DNA from: Bradyrhizobium canariense
GTDB taxonomy: Bacteria; Pseudomonadota; Alphaproteobacteria; Rhizobiales; Xanthobacteraceae
NCBI RefSeq assembly: GCF_900105125.1
Contig: NZ_LT629750.1
Coordinates: 5,111,001 to 5,175,000, forward strand
DNA: 64,000 nt
Direction of reading: 5' to 3'
The number at the start of each line of letters is the position of its first letter. Within the stretch, counting starts at the first letter, position 1. The position numbers were made by a program, and so were the translations under genes. The notes under the pieces are model-generated. The model did no database searches. It was not told the DNA's origin and worked only from the letters and a program-made list of their open reading frames with translations. Below, piece by piece: positions 50,995 to 59,806 of the stretch.

Positions 50995-52545
50995 TTGTTC
51001 GACAATCTGTCGGAAAAGCTTGGTGGCATTCTCGATCGGCTGACGGGGCGCGGTTCGCTCAGCGAGGCCGATGTCGACGCCGCGATGCGCGAGGTGCGCC
51101 GCGCGCTGCTCGAGGCCGACGTCTCGCTCGACGTTGTCAGGAGCTTCACCGAACGCGTCCGCGAGCAGGCGGTCGGCGCCACCGTGGTCAAGTCGGTGAC
51201 TCCCGGCCAGATGGTGGTGAAGATCGTTCACGACGAACTGATCGCCACCCTCGGCTCGGACGGACAGACCATCGACCTCAACGCGGTGCCGCCGGTCGCG
51301 ATCATGATGGTCGGCCTGCAGGGCTCCGGCAAAACCACGACCACGGCAAAACTCGCCCGCCGCCTGACCCAGCGCGACAAGCGCAAGGTGCTGATGGCCT
51401 CGCTCGACGTCTATCGTCCGGCGGCGATGGAACAGCTCGCGGTGCTTGGCCGCGATCTCGACATCCAGACGCTGCCGATCGTCGAAGGCCAAAAGCCGGC
51501 GCAGATCGCGCGCCGCGCGCTCGAAGCAGGCAAGCTCGGCGGCTACGACGTGGTGCTGCTCGATACCGCCGGCCGCACCACGCTCGACGAAGAAATGATG
51601 AGCGAGGCGGCGGAAATCAAATCGACCGCCAATCCGCATGAAGTGCTGCTGGTCGCGGACTCCCTGACCGGTCAGGACGCCGTGAACCTCGCGCGCGCCT
51701 TCGACGAGCGCGTCGGGTTGACCGGCATCGTGCTGACGCGGGTCGACGGCGATGGCCGAGGCGGCGCCGCGCTGTCGATGCGCGCGGTCACCGGCAAGCC
51801 GATCAAGCTGATCGGCACCGGCGAAAAGACCGACGCGCTGGAGGATTTCCATCCGAACCGGATCGCGGGCCGTATCCTCGGCATGGGCGACGTGGTGTCG
51901 CTGGTTGAGAAGGCGGCCGCGAATATCGACGCGGAAAAAGCCGCTCGCGTCGCCGAGAAGATGCGCAAGGGTCAGTTCGACCTGTCCGACATGCGCGACC
52001 AGCTGCTGCAGATGGCGAATATGGGCGGCATCAGCGGGCTGATGGGCATGATGCCCGGCATCGCGAAAATGAAGAACCAGATCGCCAACGCCGGGATCGA
52101 CGACAAGATCATCAAGCGGCAGGTCGCCGTGATCGATTCGATGACGCGGCAGGAGCGCAAGCACCCCGACGTCCTCAAGGCCAGCCGCAAGAAACGCATC
52201 GCCTCGGGCGCCGGCGTCAAGGTCGAGGACGTCAACAAGCTCCTGAAGATGCACCGGAACATGGCCGACATGATGAAGGCCATGGGTTCGGGCAAGCGCG
52301 GCCCGATGGCCGGCATCGCGCAGGCGATGGGTTTTGGCGGCGGCATGCCTTCGCCGGAACAGATGAAAGCGCTGGCGGACAAAATGCCCGGCGGCGCTGG
52401 ACCGGGCGGCATGCCCGCGCTGCCAAAAGACCTTCCCGCGGGCCTGCGCACCGGCTTGCCGAACCTGCCGGGATTGACCGGCCTGAGCGGCAAACCAAAC
52501 CTGCCGGGCCTCGGTGGCTTCCCCGGATTGGGGAAGAAGAAATGA
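50995..52545 (+). CDS. ffh: Signal recognition particle protein Ffh
   Basis: A 516-residue SRP GTPase. I start it at TTG 50995, giving the family N-terminus LFDNLSEKLGGILDRLTG with GAAGGA about ten bases upstream; the in-frame GTG at 50950 lies at the edge of the palindromic repeat. GTPase motifs: GLQGSGKTTTTAKLARRL, DTAGRTTLDEEMMSEA, TRVDGDGRGGAALS (Arg replaces the usual Lys). The Met-rich M domain (about 310-435) contains MGGISGLMGMMPG; the C-terminus is Pro/Gly/Leu-rich. Confidence 0.96.
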   Translation: MFDNLSEKLGGILDRLTGRGSLSEADVDAAMREVRRALLEADVSLDVVRSFTERVREQAVGATVVKSVTPGQMVVKIVHDELIATLGSDGQTIDLNAVPPVAIMMVGLQGSGKTTTTAKLARRLTQRDKRKVLMASLDVYRPAAMEQLAVLGRDLDIQTLPIVEGQKPAQIARRALEAGKLGGYDVVLLDTAGRTTLDEEMMSEAAEIKSTANPHEVLLVADSLTGQDAVNLARAFDERVGLTGIVLTRVDGDGRGGAALSMRAVTGKPIKLIGTGEKTDALEDFHPNRIAGRILGMGDVVSLVEKAAANIDAEKAARVAEKMRKGQFDLSDMRDQLLQMANMGGISGLMGMMPGIAKMKNQIANAGIDDKIIKRQVAVIDSMTRQERKHPDVLKASRKKRIASGAGVKVEDVNKLLKMHRNMADMMKAMGSGKRGPMAGIAQAMGFGGGMPSPEQMKALADKMPGGAGPGGMPALPKDLPAGLRTGLPNLPGLTGLSGKPNLPGLGGFPGLGKKK

Positions 52546-52553
52546 GAAATTTT

Positions 52554-52652
52554 GTCATTCCGGGGCGGCTCGGAGAGCCGAACCCGGAATCTCGATGGGA
52601 ATGATCGTCGAGATTCCGGGTCTGCGTGCTGCGCACGCATCCCGGAATGACG
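52554..52652. repeat. Palindromic repeat, family C, between ffh and rpsP
   Basis: GTCATTCCGGGGCGGCTCGG, an internal inverted pair CCGGAATCTCGA / TCGAGATTCCGG, and the closing CATCCCGGAATGACG. It ends 48 bases before the rpsP start. Confidence 0.85.
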
Positions 52653-52699
52653 CGAAATGCCAACTAAGCCAACAACCCAGGTTTTTACAGGAGAACTAA

Positions 52700-53032
52700 A
52701 TGTCAGTCGTTATTCGTCTTGCCCGCGCCGGCACCAAGAAGCGTCCGGTCTATCACGTCGTCGTCGCCGATTCGCGCTTTCCGCGTGATGGCCGCTTCAT
52801 CGAACGTCTCGGCCATTTCAATCCGCTGCTGCCGAAGGACAATGAGGCGCGGCTCAAGCTCGACATGGACAAGGTCAAGGCCTGGCTCGCCAAGGGCGCG
52901 CAGCCGTCCGACCGCGTGACGCGTTTCCTCGACGACGCCGGCGTCGTGAAGCGCACCGCGCGCAATAACCCGGAAAAGGCCGTGCCGCGCAAGGAGCGCA
53001 AGGCCGCTGCCGAAGCCGCCGCCAAGGCATAA
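52700..53032 (+). CDS. rpsP: 30S ribosomal protein S16
   Basis: A 110-residue ribosomal protein, [25 protein letters not shown] precedes the ATG by a normal distance. The Lys/Ala-rich C-terminal extension ([13 protein letters not shown]) is usual in this order. It is followed 13 bases later by rimM, as in most bacteria. Confidence 0.98.
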   Translation: MSVVIRLARAGTKKRPVYHVVVADSRFPRDGRFIERLGHFNPLLPKDNEARLKLDMDKVKAWLAKGAQPSDRVTRFLDDAGVVKRTARNNPEKAVPRKERKAAAEAAAKA

Positions 53033-53045
53033 GCGTTAGCGGCGC

Positions 53046-53573
53046 GTGACGGTGGCAGCACCGATTTGCGTCGCCCGCATTGGCGCTGCGCACGGCGTGC
53101 GCGGCGCGGTGAAGCTGTGGACCTTCACCGAAGACCCGCTCGCGGTGAAACACTACGGCCCGCTCACGACCAAAGACGGCGCGCGCCAGTTCGAGGTGAT
53201 GCATGCCCGCGAGGCCAAGGACCATCTGGTGGCGACGCTGAAGGGCATCGCTACCCGCGATGAGGCCGAACGGCTCAACGGCATCGAACTCTATATCGCG
53301 CGCGACAAGCTGCCGAAGACCGACGAGGACGAATATTATCACGCCGACCTGATCGGGCTTGCTGCGGTGACGGCCGCAGGTGAGCCGCTCGGCCGCGTCA
53401 TCGCGATCCATAATTTCGGCGCCGGCGACATCATCGAGATCGCGCCGCCGCAAGGCGCATCTATGCTGTTGCCCTTCACCAACGCAGTCGTACCGACGGT
53501 CGATCTCGCAGCCGGGCGCGTGGTGATTGAGCTGCCAGAGGAAGTCGACGGCGACGATCCGACCGCGGCCTGA
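53046..53573 (+). CDS. rimM: Ribosome maturation factor RimM
   Basis: A 175-residue factor for 30S head assembly. The start is GTG 53046; a second GTG at 53052 is also possible. The N-terminal RimM domain begins [18 protein letters not shown]; the C-terminal PRC barrel contains [11 protein letters not shown] and [14 protein letters not shown]. The next gene in most genomes is trmD, but here trmD lies 4.6 kb away. Confidence 0.96.
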   Translation: MTVAAPICVARIGAAHGVRGAVKLWTFTEDPLAVKHYGPLTTKDGARQFEVMHAREAKDHLVATLKGIATRDEAERLNGIELYIARDKLPKTDEDEYYHADLIGLAAVTAAGEPLGRVIAIHNFGAGDIIEIAPPQGASMLLPFTNAVVPTVDLAAGRVVIELPEEVDGDDPTAA

Positions 53574-53656
53574 TCGAACTCTCCCCATCTCATCCCACGA
53601 AGAGCGACGCGCCTTTGTCGTGGCGTGAGCTCGTTGGGATTCCAAGAGCGCGCCGT

Positions 53657-54568
53657 TCAGCCTGTCCTGCGGCCCTGCTGTTCGAGCCAGTCGCAGAACA
53701 CCGCGTTGTGCGGATCATGGCGGCGAGCTTCGGGGAGGTATGCGAAATAACTCCGGGCCGGCAGGCTGATTTTCGGAAACGGCGTCACCAGACGCCCGGC
53801 CGCGAGATCGTCGGCAATCAGCGCCGTCGGCCCCATCGCCACGCCGAGACCGTCGAGCGCAGCCTGAATGGTCAGGTAGAAATGATCGAACATCAGCGAA
53901 GCCGCCGGCTCCAGCGCGGATTGCCCCGCCTCAGTCAGCCAGTCGCGCCACAATCGCGGCATCGACGTCACATGCAGCAGCGTGTGCCGTGACAGATCCG
54001 CGACATCAGCCAGCGGCAACTGCGTGAGCAGCGACGGGCTGCAGACCGGCAGCCGGCGTTCCGAGAGCAGGAAGCGCGATGAAAAGCCGTGAAAGCTATC
54101 CGGGCCGCCGCGGATCACCACATCGAAGGGGTCGGGCAATGCATCCACCGGATCGTTCGAGGTGGTCAGGCGCACTTCGATATCGGGATGCTCTGCGCGA
54201 AACCTGCTCATGCGCGGCAACAGCCAACGCAGGCTGAACGTCGCCAGCGCGTTGACGCGCAACATCGCCACCGGCGCATCGCCGCGCCGCTCCCGATGGT
54301 GCTGCACGGCGGCCGAGATCCGGTCGAGCGCAGGGCCGAATTCCGCCAGCAACGCCGCCCCCGCAGGCGTAATCACCACCCGCCGGACCGATCGCCGAAA
54401 CAGCGATGGCGTCCCCAGCCACGCTTCCAACAGACGGACCTGCTGGCTGACCGCACCATGGGTCACGCTGAGTTCAGCGGCCGCCTCCTTGAAGCTGCCG
54501 AGGCGGGCGGCTGCCTCGAACGCACGGACTGCATTGAGCGGCGGCAGGCTGCGACGTGGGACGAACAT
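53657..54568 (-). CDS. LysR-family transcriptional regulator (GcvA-like)
   Basis: A 303-residue regulator. The winged HTH is at about residues 8-67 (PLNAVRAFEAAARLGSFKEA, then LSVTHGAVSQQVRLLEAWLG). The effector-binding domain follows; it contains LPDPFDVVIRGG and LLSERRLPVCSPSLL. The N-terminus RSLPPLNAVRAFEAAARLGS is of the GcvA/AmpR subgroup. It is divergent from the MFS gene with a 129-base gap, the standard layout for a LysR protein and its target. The effector is unknown. Confidence 0.92.
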   Translation of the reverse strand: MFVPRRSLPPLNAVRAFEAAARLGSFKEAAAELSVTHGAVSQQVRLLEAWLGTPSLFRRSVRRVVITPAGAALLAEFGPALDRISAAVQHHRERRGDAPVAMLRVNALATFSLRWLLPRMSRFRAEHPDIEVRLTTSNDPVDALPDPFDVVIRGGPDSFHGFSSRFLLSERRLPVCSPSLLTQLPLADVADLSRHTLLHVTSMPRLWRDWLTEAGQSALEPAASLMFDHFYLTIQAALDGLGVAMGPTALIADDLAAGRLVTPFPKISLPARSYFAYLPEARRHDPHNAVFCDWLEQQGRRTG

Positions 54569-54697
54569 GGTTTTTCCATAAGAGATTTTCTAATGCATCA
54601 TCCGATTATTACTGATTTGTGACATGACCAAATGCGGATCATATTAAGCAGCAAGAGCCTCACATATCTTACATTTTCACAGATCAGGCACCCGAGA
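54569..54697. promoter_or_regulatory. Divergent control region lysR / MFS
   Basis: A 129-base AT-rich gap between the two start codons. It should hold both promoters and the LysR sites, but I see no clean T-N11-A palindrome that I would single out. Confidence 0.45.
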
Positions 54698-55939
54698 ATG
54701 GCAATCCCATCTTTAGATTTTCTGCCACCTTCGTCAATTGAGAGCGACACGGGTCGCCGCGACAACGGCCGTGCAGCACGCACCCTCGCGGTGACCGGCC
54801 TCAACCATGCCCTGCACGATGGTTTCACCGACCTGATCTACGTGCTGCTGCCGGTCTGGCAGAGCGAGTTCGCGCTGAGCTATGGGCTGCTCGCCCTGAT
54901 GCGCGGGCTCTATTCCGGTGTCATGGCCGGGCTGCAAATCCCCGTCGGCCGCATCGCCGAGCGCGTCGACGGAAAAATGCTCCTGGTGCTCGGCACGGCG
55001 CTATCGGCGCTCGGCTACTTTTTCGCCGGGCTATCGGGCGGCGTGATCGGACTGGGTCTGTCGCTCGCGCTGTCCGGCGCCGGTTCAAGCACCCAGCATC
55101 CCCTTGCATCAGCGGCGGTGTCGCGCGCCTATGGCAAGTCCGCCCGCGGACCGCTCGGCATCTACAATTTCTCGGGCGATCTCGGAAAGGCCGCCATCCC
55201 TGCACTCGCTGCGGTGTTGCTGGTGATCATGTCCTGGCGCCATACGCTGCAACTGATGGCGTGCGCCGGCTTGCTCGTCGCGGCCTGTATCGCACTCTTG
55301 ATGCCCGCGGTCGGCAAAGGGCACGCGAGCAAGGCGACGGCATCGTCGCACCGCTCGGGCCGCGCCCGAGGCGGCTTCTATTGGCTGCTCGCGATCGGAA
55401 TTTTCGATTCGGCCGTCAGGATGGGCTTCCTCACCTTCCTGCCATTTCTCCTGCGCGATAGAGGCGCGTCGCTGCCAACCAGTGGTCTTGCGCTGGCTTT
55501 GGTCTTCATCGGCGGCGCCGCGGGCAAGTTCACGTGTGGCTGGCTCGGCGAGCGAATCGGCACGCTGCGCACCGTGCTGCTCACCGAAGGCGGGACGGCG
55601 GCGCTGATCCTTGCGGTGCTGGTGCTGCCGCTGACGCCTGCGATCGTGCTGCTGCCGCTGCTCGGCGTGATGCTCAACGGCACATCCTCCGTGCTCTATG
55701 GGACGGTGCCGGAGCTTGCGCCGCCGCACCTCACCGAACGCGCCTTCGCCCTGTTCTATACGGGGACGATCGGATCGGGAGCGATCGCGCCGGTGCTCTA
55801 CGGCTTGCTGGGCGATGCCCTCGGCCCGACGGTGGCGACCGTGGCGACCGCCGCCACGGCGATCGCCATATGTCCGCTTGCACTGGCGCTCGCGCCGCAT
55901 CTTTCCGACGAAGCGGACGCGCGTCACTCCAGCGTCTGA
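54698..55939 (+). CDS. MFS transporter
   Basis: A 413-residue permease. The start is ATG 54698 (MAIPSLDFLPPSS); an upstream in-frame start would overlap the control region. About 12 hydrophobic segments are seen in two halves joined by a basic loop near residues 205-230. The segment LNHALHDGFTDLIYVLLPVWQ at the first helix resembles the fosmidomycin-resistance (Fsr) subgroup. The substrate is unknown; the divergent LysR gene is the likely regulator. Confidence 0.88.
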   Translation: MAIPSLDFLPPSSIESDTGRRDNGRAARTLAVTGLNHALHDGFTDLIYVLLPVWQSEFALSYGLLALMRGLYSGVMAGLQIPVGRIAERVDGKMLLVLGTALSALGYFFAGLSGGVIGLGLSLALSGAGSSTQHPLASAAVSRAYGKSARGPLGIYNFSGDLGKAAIPALAAVLLVIMSWRHTLQLMACAGLLVAACIALLMPAVGKGHASKATASSHRSGRARGGFYWLLAIGIFDSAVRMGFLTFLPFLLRDRGASLPTSGLALALVFIGGAAGKFTCGWLGERIGTLRTVLLTEGGTAALILAVLVLPLTPAIVLLPLLGVMLNGTSSVLYGTVPELAPPHLTERAFALFYTGTIGSGAIAPVLYGLLGDALGPTVATVATAATAIAICPLALALAPHLSDEADARHSSV

Positions 55940-56109
55940 CGGCGCTTCGTTTTCCCGCCCCCTCTACGAAGACGGCCGTCAGATTGTTGCAGCCTCGGCC
56001 TCGCATTACATAGACAACCGTGGTTAGGGGGCCCGGCTCGTGCTTCCACCTCCGCTTTTGAGTTGCGGAGAAGTCGCATGGCCGGGACGACGAACGGGAA
56101 GGCATAACA

Positions 56110-57192
56110 GTGAAAAGCACCCACAAGGCCTGGCGGCTGCACGCGCACAATGATCTGCGGTTCGACAAGGTCGAAACGCCGAGCCCCGCGCCTGACGGCG
56201 TTCTGGTTGCGATCGAGGCCGGCATGGTGTTGTCCTACACTGGCAAGGTGCTGTCGGGCACAGTGCCCTACAGCCTGCCGCCGATGCCGTTCGTGCCCGG
56301 CACCAACGCGATCGCGCGGGTGATCGCGACCGGCGAAAACGTGACCCATGTTCGCAGCGGCGATCGGGTTTTCCTCAGTCCACATTTGCGCGGCGACGTA
56401 CCCGATCCGGAGCCGCCGCAAATCCTGATCGGGCTGACGGCAACCGTGACGACGCCGGCTGCGCTGGCGATGCAGGCGCGATGGCGCGACGGCGTGTTCG
56501 CCGAAATCGCGCATTGGCCCGCGGCCTGCGTCACGCCGCTCAACGGGCTGGACGACAAACCGGCGACAGAACTGATCGGACTCGCCAAACTGATCGTGCC
56601 GTTCGGCGGTCTGCAACGCTGCGGCCTGCGCGGCGGCGACACCATCATCATCAACGGCGCGTCAGGCTATTTCGGTTCCGGCGCGGTGATGCTGGCGGTT
56701 GCGATGGGCGCCGGGCGCGTGGTCACCGTGGGACGAAAACAGGCGGCGCTGGAATCGCTGCGCGAAGCCTTCGGTCCGCGCGTCATTCCCGCCGTGGTCA
56801 GTGGCGATCCCGCAAAAGACCTCGCGATCATCCGCCACGCTGCCGGCGGCGGCGCCGATGTCGCGCTTGATCTGCTCGGCAGCGCCAAGAGCACCTCGAC
56901 CACTTTGTCATCCTTGCGCGCGTTGAAGCGCGGCGGGCGTCTGGTACTGATGGGCAGCGCCGAGGTGCCGCTGGAGCTTTCATTCCGCGAAATGCTCGCG
57001 AATGATTGGGAGGTGGTCGGTCAGTTCATGTATGCGCGAACGGCGCCGGGTCAGCTTGCCGCACTTGCCGCCACAGGCCTGCTCGATTTCGGCAAGATCG
57101 TCGTGACGACATTCAAGCTCGCCGATTTCAGGCAGGCGGTTGATGCTGCAGCGTTGATGCAGGGCCTCGATCTCACCGCCGTGGTGCCATAG
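56110..57192 (+). CDS. MDR-superfamily alcohol dehydrogenase / quinone oxidoreductase-like protein
   Basis: A 360-residue oxidoreductase with GTG start at 56110 (VKSTHKAWRLHAHNDLRF). The N-terminal GroES-like domain contains PFVPGTNAIARVIATGENV; the Rossmann motif is NGASGYFGSGAVMLAVAMGA (about residues 184-203). The usual catalytic zinc ligands and the structural four-Cys lobe are absent, so a zinc-free quinone-reductase-type enzyme is more likely. It stands alone between the MFS gene and the convergent DUF1398/marR pair. Confidence 0.85.
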   Translation: MKSTHKAWRLHAHNDLRFDKVETPSPAPDGVLVAIEAGMVLSYTGKVLSGTVPYSLPPMPFVPGTNAIARVIATGENVTHVRSGDRVFLSPHLRGDVPDPEPPQILIGLTATVTTPAALAMQARWRDGVFAEIAHWPAACVTPLNGLDDKPATELIGLAKLIVPFGGLQRCGLRGGDTIIINGASGYFGSGAVMLAVAMGAGRVVTVGRKQAALESLREAFGPRVIPAVVSGDPAKDLAIIRHAAGGGADVALDLLGSAKSTSTTLSSLRALKRGGRLVLMGSAEVPLELSFREMLANDWEVVGQFMYARTAPGQLAALAATGLLDFGKIVVTTFKLADFRQAVDAAALMQGLDLTAVVP

Positions 57193-57198
57193 GTCCAA

Positions 57199-57599
57199 TC
57201 AGGCTGCGACAGGAAAAGGTTCGACGTAACTGTCGCCGTTCGGCCGTAATACACCGCCCGCCGACCGGCGAGCGAGACCATGTAGCCGACGCAACCGGCT
57301 TGCGCGATGCGCTCGCAGAATTTTCGATATTCGATCTGCTTCTGCTGGATGGCGCGCACCGCCGCGGCAACGCCGTCGGCAGCGAATGCGATTGCCGGAA
57401 TCACGTCCACCGGCGCCGCCGACACCAGATGCGATTCGCCCGACGGCAGATAATAAATCTTCTCCGCGCGCAACAAATCGGCATGATAACGCTCGACGCC
57501 GGCCTGCATCAGCTTCGTCACTACCTCGGGAAAACTGATCCGCTCCTGATCCGAGGCGTCGGTGCATTCCTGCATGACCTTGACCACGTCCGCTTGCAT
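57199..57599 (-). pseudogene. DUF1398 family gene with a one-base frameshift near its 3' end
   Basis: The start is ATG 57599 (MQADVVKVMQECTDASDQER). The family blocks SFPEVVTKLMQAGVERYHAD and AIRAIQQ-like VRAIQQKQIEYRKF are present. After GRRAVYYGR the frame loses the family ending. Moving by one base at about 57235 (a CC run; one C appears missing on the plus strand) restores GDSYVEPFPVAA and a TGA at 57199-57201, just before the convergent dehydrogenase gene ends. Unshifted, the frame runs on as Ser/Arg-rich sequence to 57051 inside that gene. Real loss or an assembly error are both possible. Confidence 0.8.
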
Positions 57600-57635
57600 C
57601 GCGCTTCTCCGGTTTGGTTCGTGAAACATGCTCGG

Positions 57636-58097
57636 CTAATCGACCGGCATCGTGCGCAGCCCTGATCTGCGCACGATGTCCACCATCAGGCGATGGATGG
57701 CCGCGCGATCCGCAGGCTCGAGGTGCCCGAAGAATTCGGCGTCGTTGCGGTCTGCGAGCCCTGATAATTCCGGCACCAGAGCGCGCCCGCCGGAGGTCAG
57801 TGCGAGGTCCTGATAGCGGCGATCCTTCGTGCCGGGCACTCCTGTCAGCAGTGCCTTGGCGGCAAGCCGATCGACGAGTTTTGAAATCGCGCCGCGTGTC
57901 ATGCCGAGCCGATCGGCGAGCGCGCTCGGCACCATCGCGTCCTGGTCATAGAGTTCGCGCAGCATGACCCATTCCGCCACCGTGACGTCGCGCGCCGCGA
58001 GTTTCAGGCTGAACGCGTGCGAAACCTGATTGGAGACGTAGCGAAGCCAGTAGCCAAGGTGGTCTTGCAGGCCGCTGACATGGGCTGGTTCGGTCAT
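57636..58097 (-). CDS. MarR-family transcriptional regulator
   Basis: A 153-residue winged-helix regulator. The start is ATG 58097 (MTEPAHVSGLQDHLGYWL). The DNA-binding region is VTVAEWVMLRELYDQDA, LADRLGMTRGAISKLVDRLA and the wing GTKDRRYQDLALTSGG. No Cys-based redox switch is evident. It lies 36 bases upstream of the DUF1398 gene on the same strand, suggesting one operon. The large palindrome directly upstream is the obvious autoregulatory site. Confidence 0.93.
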   Translation of the reverse strand: MTEPAHVSGLQDHLGYWLRYVSNQVSHAFSLKLAARDVTVAEWVMLRELYDQDAMVPSALADRLGMTRGAISKLVDRLAAKALLTGVPGTKDRRYQDLALTSGGRALVPELSGLADRNDAEFFGHLEPADRAAIHRLMVDIVRRSGLRTMPVD

Positions 58098-58108
58098 GGC
58101 AGTTCCAT

Positions 58109-58151
58109 TAGTTGACAAGGAAACTATCATGACTAGTTTCCTTGTCAACTA
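58109..58151. promoter_or_regulatory. Double MarR-type operator between marR and trmD
   Basis: TAGTTGACAAGGAAACTA (58109-58126) and its exact reverse complement (58134-58151) are separated by 7 bases, so the whole 43 bases form a perfect inverted repeat around the spacer. Each 18-base half is itself partly palindromic (TAGTT-N8-AACTA), the size of a single MarR dimer site, with centres 25 bases apart. Each arm carries TTGACA; on the minus strand it could serve as the marR -35 with TAGTTT at the -10 position. Confidence 0.8.
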
Positions 58152-58197
58152 TTGCTATGAAATTTGATTTCCGAGCGCCGAAGCGCCATGCAGGGCC

Positions 58198-58962
58198 ATG
58201 ACGACGACACCGTGGCGCACGACTGTTCTGACGCTGTTTCCCGAGATGTTCCCCGGGCCGCTTGGCGTGAGCCTGGCCGGCAAGGCACTGTCATCGGGGC
58301 TGTGGGCGCTCGAAGCGCGCGACATCCGGGATTCGGCGACCGACCGTCACCGCAGCGTCGACGACACGCCGGCCGGCGGCGGTCCCGGCATGGTGCTGCG
58401 CGCCGACGTGCTGGCGGCCGCCATCGATGCGGCAAATACCGCTTCAGATGGACCTAAGTCCCGTCCGCGCCTGCTGATGAGTCCCCGGGGTCGGCCATTG
58501 ACCCAGTCCAGGATCGTGGAACTCGCCGCGGGACCCGGGCCCCTTGTTGTCTGCGGGCGTTTTGAAGGCGTCGATGAGCGGGTGATTGGGGCGCGGGGAC
58601 TCGAGGAGGTGTCGATCGGCGATTACGTGCTGTCCGGCGGCGAAATCGCGGCCATGGTGCTGATCGATGCCTGTGTCCGGCTTTTGCCGGGGGTGATGGG
58701 AAAGCAGGAATCCGGGGCGGATGAGAGCTTTTCCGACGGGCTACTCGAATACCCGCAATTTACCCGTCCGCAGGCGTTCGAAGGCCAGCCGATCCCGGAA
58801 ATCCTCATTTCCGGTGACCACGCCAAGGTCGCCGCCTGGCGCCGGGCCGAGGCCGAGGCCCTGACGCGGGCGCGGCGGCCGGATCTCTGGGCTGCGAGGC
58901 CGAGTCGGCAGCCAAATGCCGAGCCTCGCCAAAATCGCCCAAAAAGCACGACAGACGGGTGA
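58198..58962 (+). CDS. trmD: tRNA (guanine-N1)-methyltransferase TrmD
   Basis: A 254-residue SPOUT methyltransferase making m1G37. The start is ATG 58198 ([20 protein letters not shown]). The trefoil-knot AdoMet site is in [15 protein letters not shown] and [29 protein letters not shown] is the conserved linker. It is separated from rimM by the inserted genes, and its start lies 47 bases after the MarR palindrome, so its expression may now depend on a new promoter. Confidence 0.97.
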   Translation: MTTTPWRTTVLTLFPEMFPGPLGVSLAGKALSSGLWALEARDIRDSATDRHRSVDDTPAGGGPGMVLRADVLAAAIDAANTASDGPKSRPRLLMSPRGRPLTQSRIVELAAGPGPLVVCGRFEGVDERVIGARGLEEVSIGDYVLSGGEIAAMVLIDACVRLLPGVMGKQESGADESFSDGLLEYPQFTRPQAFEGQPIPEILISGDHAKVAAWRRAEAEALTRARRPDLWAARPSRQPNAEPRQNRPKSTTDG

Positions 58963-59072
58963 CAAGCGCGCGCCTTTGCCTTATACGAGCGCCAAATCCG
59001 CGCAGGATAGATGGACGTTCGCGCAGCCCGCGCTCGATCGAGGCTGGGCGCGCCGCCGATGGAGATTTCACC

Positions 59073-59462
59073 GTGAACCTGATTCAGCAGCTCGAAAAAG
59101 AGCAATTCGATAAATTGTCCGCCACCAAGACGATCCCGGAGTTTGCACCCGGCGATACCCTGATCGTCAACGTCAAGGTGGTCGAAGGCGAGCGCACCCG
59201 CGTGCAGGCCTATGAAGGCGTCTGCATCGGCCGCTCCGGCGGCGGGCTCAACGAGAGCTTTACGGTGCGCAAGATCTCCTATGGCGAAGGCGTGGAACGC
59301 GTCTTCCCGGTGATGTCGCCGATGATCGACTCGATCAAGGTGGTGCGCCGCGGCAAAGTGCGTCGCGCCAAGCTCTATTACCTGCGCAATCTGCGCGGCA
59401 AGTCGGCCCGCATCGTCGAGAAGAAGACGGACCGCACGCAGGCTGCCGCCGTCGGCGAGTAA
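59073..59462 (+). CDS. rplS: 50S ribosomal protein L19
   Basis: A 129-residue ribosomal protein with GTG start at 59073 ([17 protein letters not shown]), preceded by GGAG. Conserved [20 protein letters not shown] and the C-terminal [19 protein letters not shown] are present. It follows trmD by 110 bases and ends in a strong terminator. Confidence 0.98.
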   Translation: MNLIQQLEKEQFDKLSATKTIPEFAPGDTLIVNVKVVEGERTRVQAYEGVCIGRSGGGLNESFTVRKISYGEGVERVFPVMSPMIDSIKVVRRGKVRRAKLYYLRNLRGKSARIVEKKTDRTQAAAVGE

Positions 59463-59487
59463 TTCCATCGTCCACATGGATGTGACG

Positions 59488-59517
59488 AAAAGCGCGGGTC
59501 GCCCCCGCGCTTTTTTG
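59488..59517 (+). terminator. Rho-independent terminator after rplS
   Basis: An 11-base stem AAAAGCGCGGG / CCCGCGCTTTT with loop TCGCC, followed by more T, 25 bases after the rplS stop. Confidence 0.93.
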
Positions 59518-59590
59518 TTGTGCCGTACCTATCTGCATAGTGGCGCCGCGCATCGATCGATTGTCGCGATGGCAGGCACTGTGTTAGAAA

Positions 59591-59740
59591 ATGGAATGGT
59601 TCCAGATCAGACCGATATGGCTTGCGGGCGCGTCGAGCGCATTATCATCGACGATCGCAGTCGGCTGCCTGGCCGCTTTTTTGGGCGCTTTGCGACCTCG
59701 GCAACATCTGAGCTTAGAAGCGCGCTTTGATTGGCGCTGA
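59591..59740 (+). CDS. Possible 49-residue single-span membrane protein
   Basis: A short frame from ATG 59591 (MEWFQIRPIWLAGASSALSS) to TGA 59738. Residues 9-34 are one hydrophobic segment (IWLAGASSALSSTIAVGCLA), followed by a basic and then acidic tail ending FDWR. It lies after the rplS terminator and 66 bases before leuC, a 344-base gap otherwise empty of genes. The ribosome-binding site is weak. Composition suggests a real small membrane protein, but conservation has not been tested. Confidence 0.4.
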   Translation: MEWFQIRPIWLAGASSALSSTIAVGCLAAFLGALRPRQHLSLEARFDWR

Positions 59741-59806
59741 ATTTTCTTGCGCGCGCGTATTCGCGCTTCTCCTGCTCAAACAAAATATCCTTTGGAGCTG
59801 ACGCTC

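Noticed and set aside
50605..52254. Long open frame antisense to ffh (549 codons)
   Set aside because: Apart from its last 70 codons it is the reverse of a clear ffh gene and reflects third-position GC bias.
57051..57198. C-terminal extension of the DUF1398 frame into the dehydrogenase gene
   Set aside because: It is the out-of-frame readthrough after a one-base shift; the family ending is found in the neighbouring frame.
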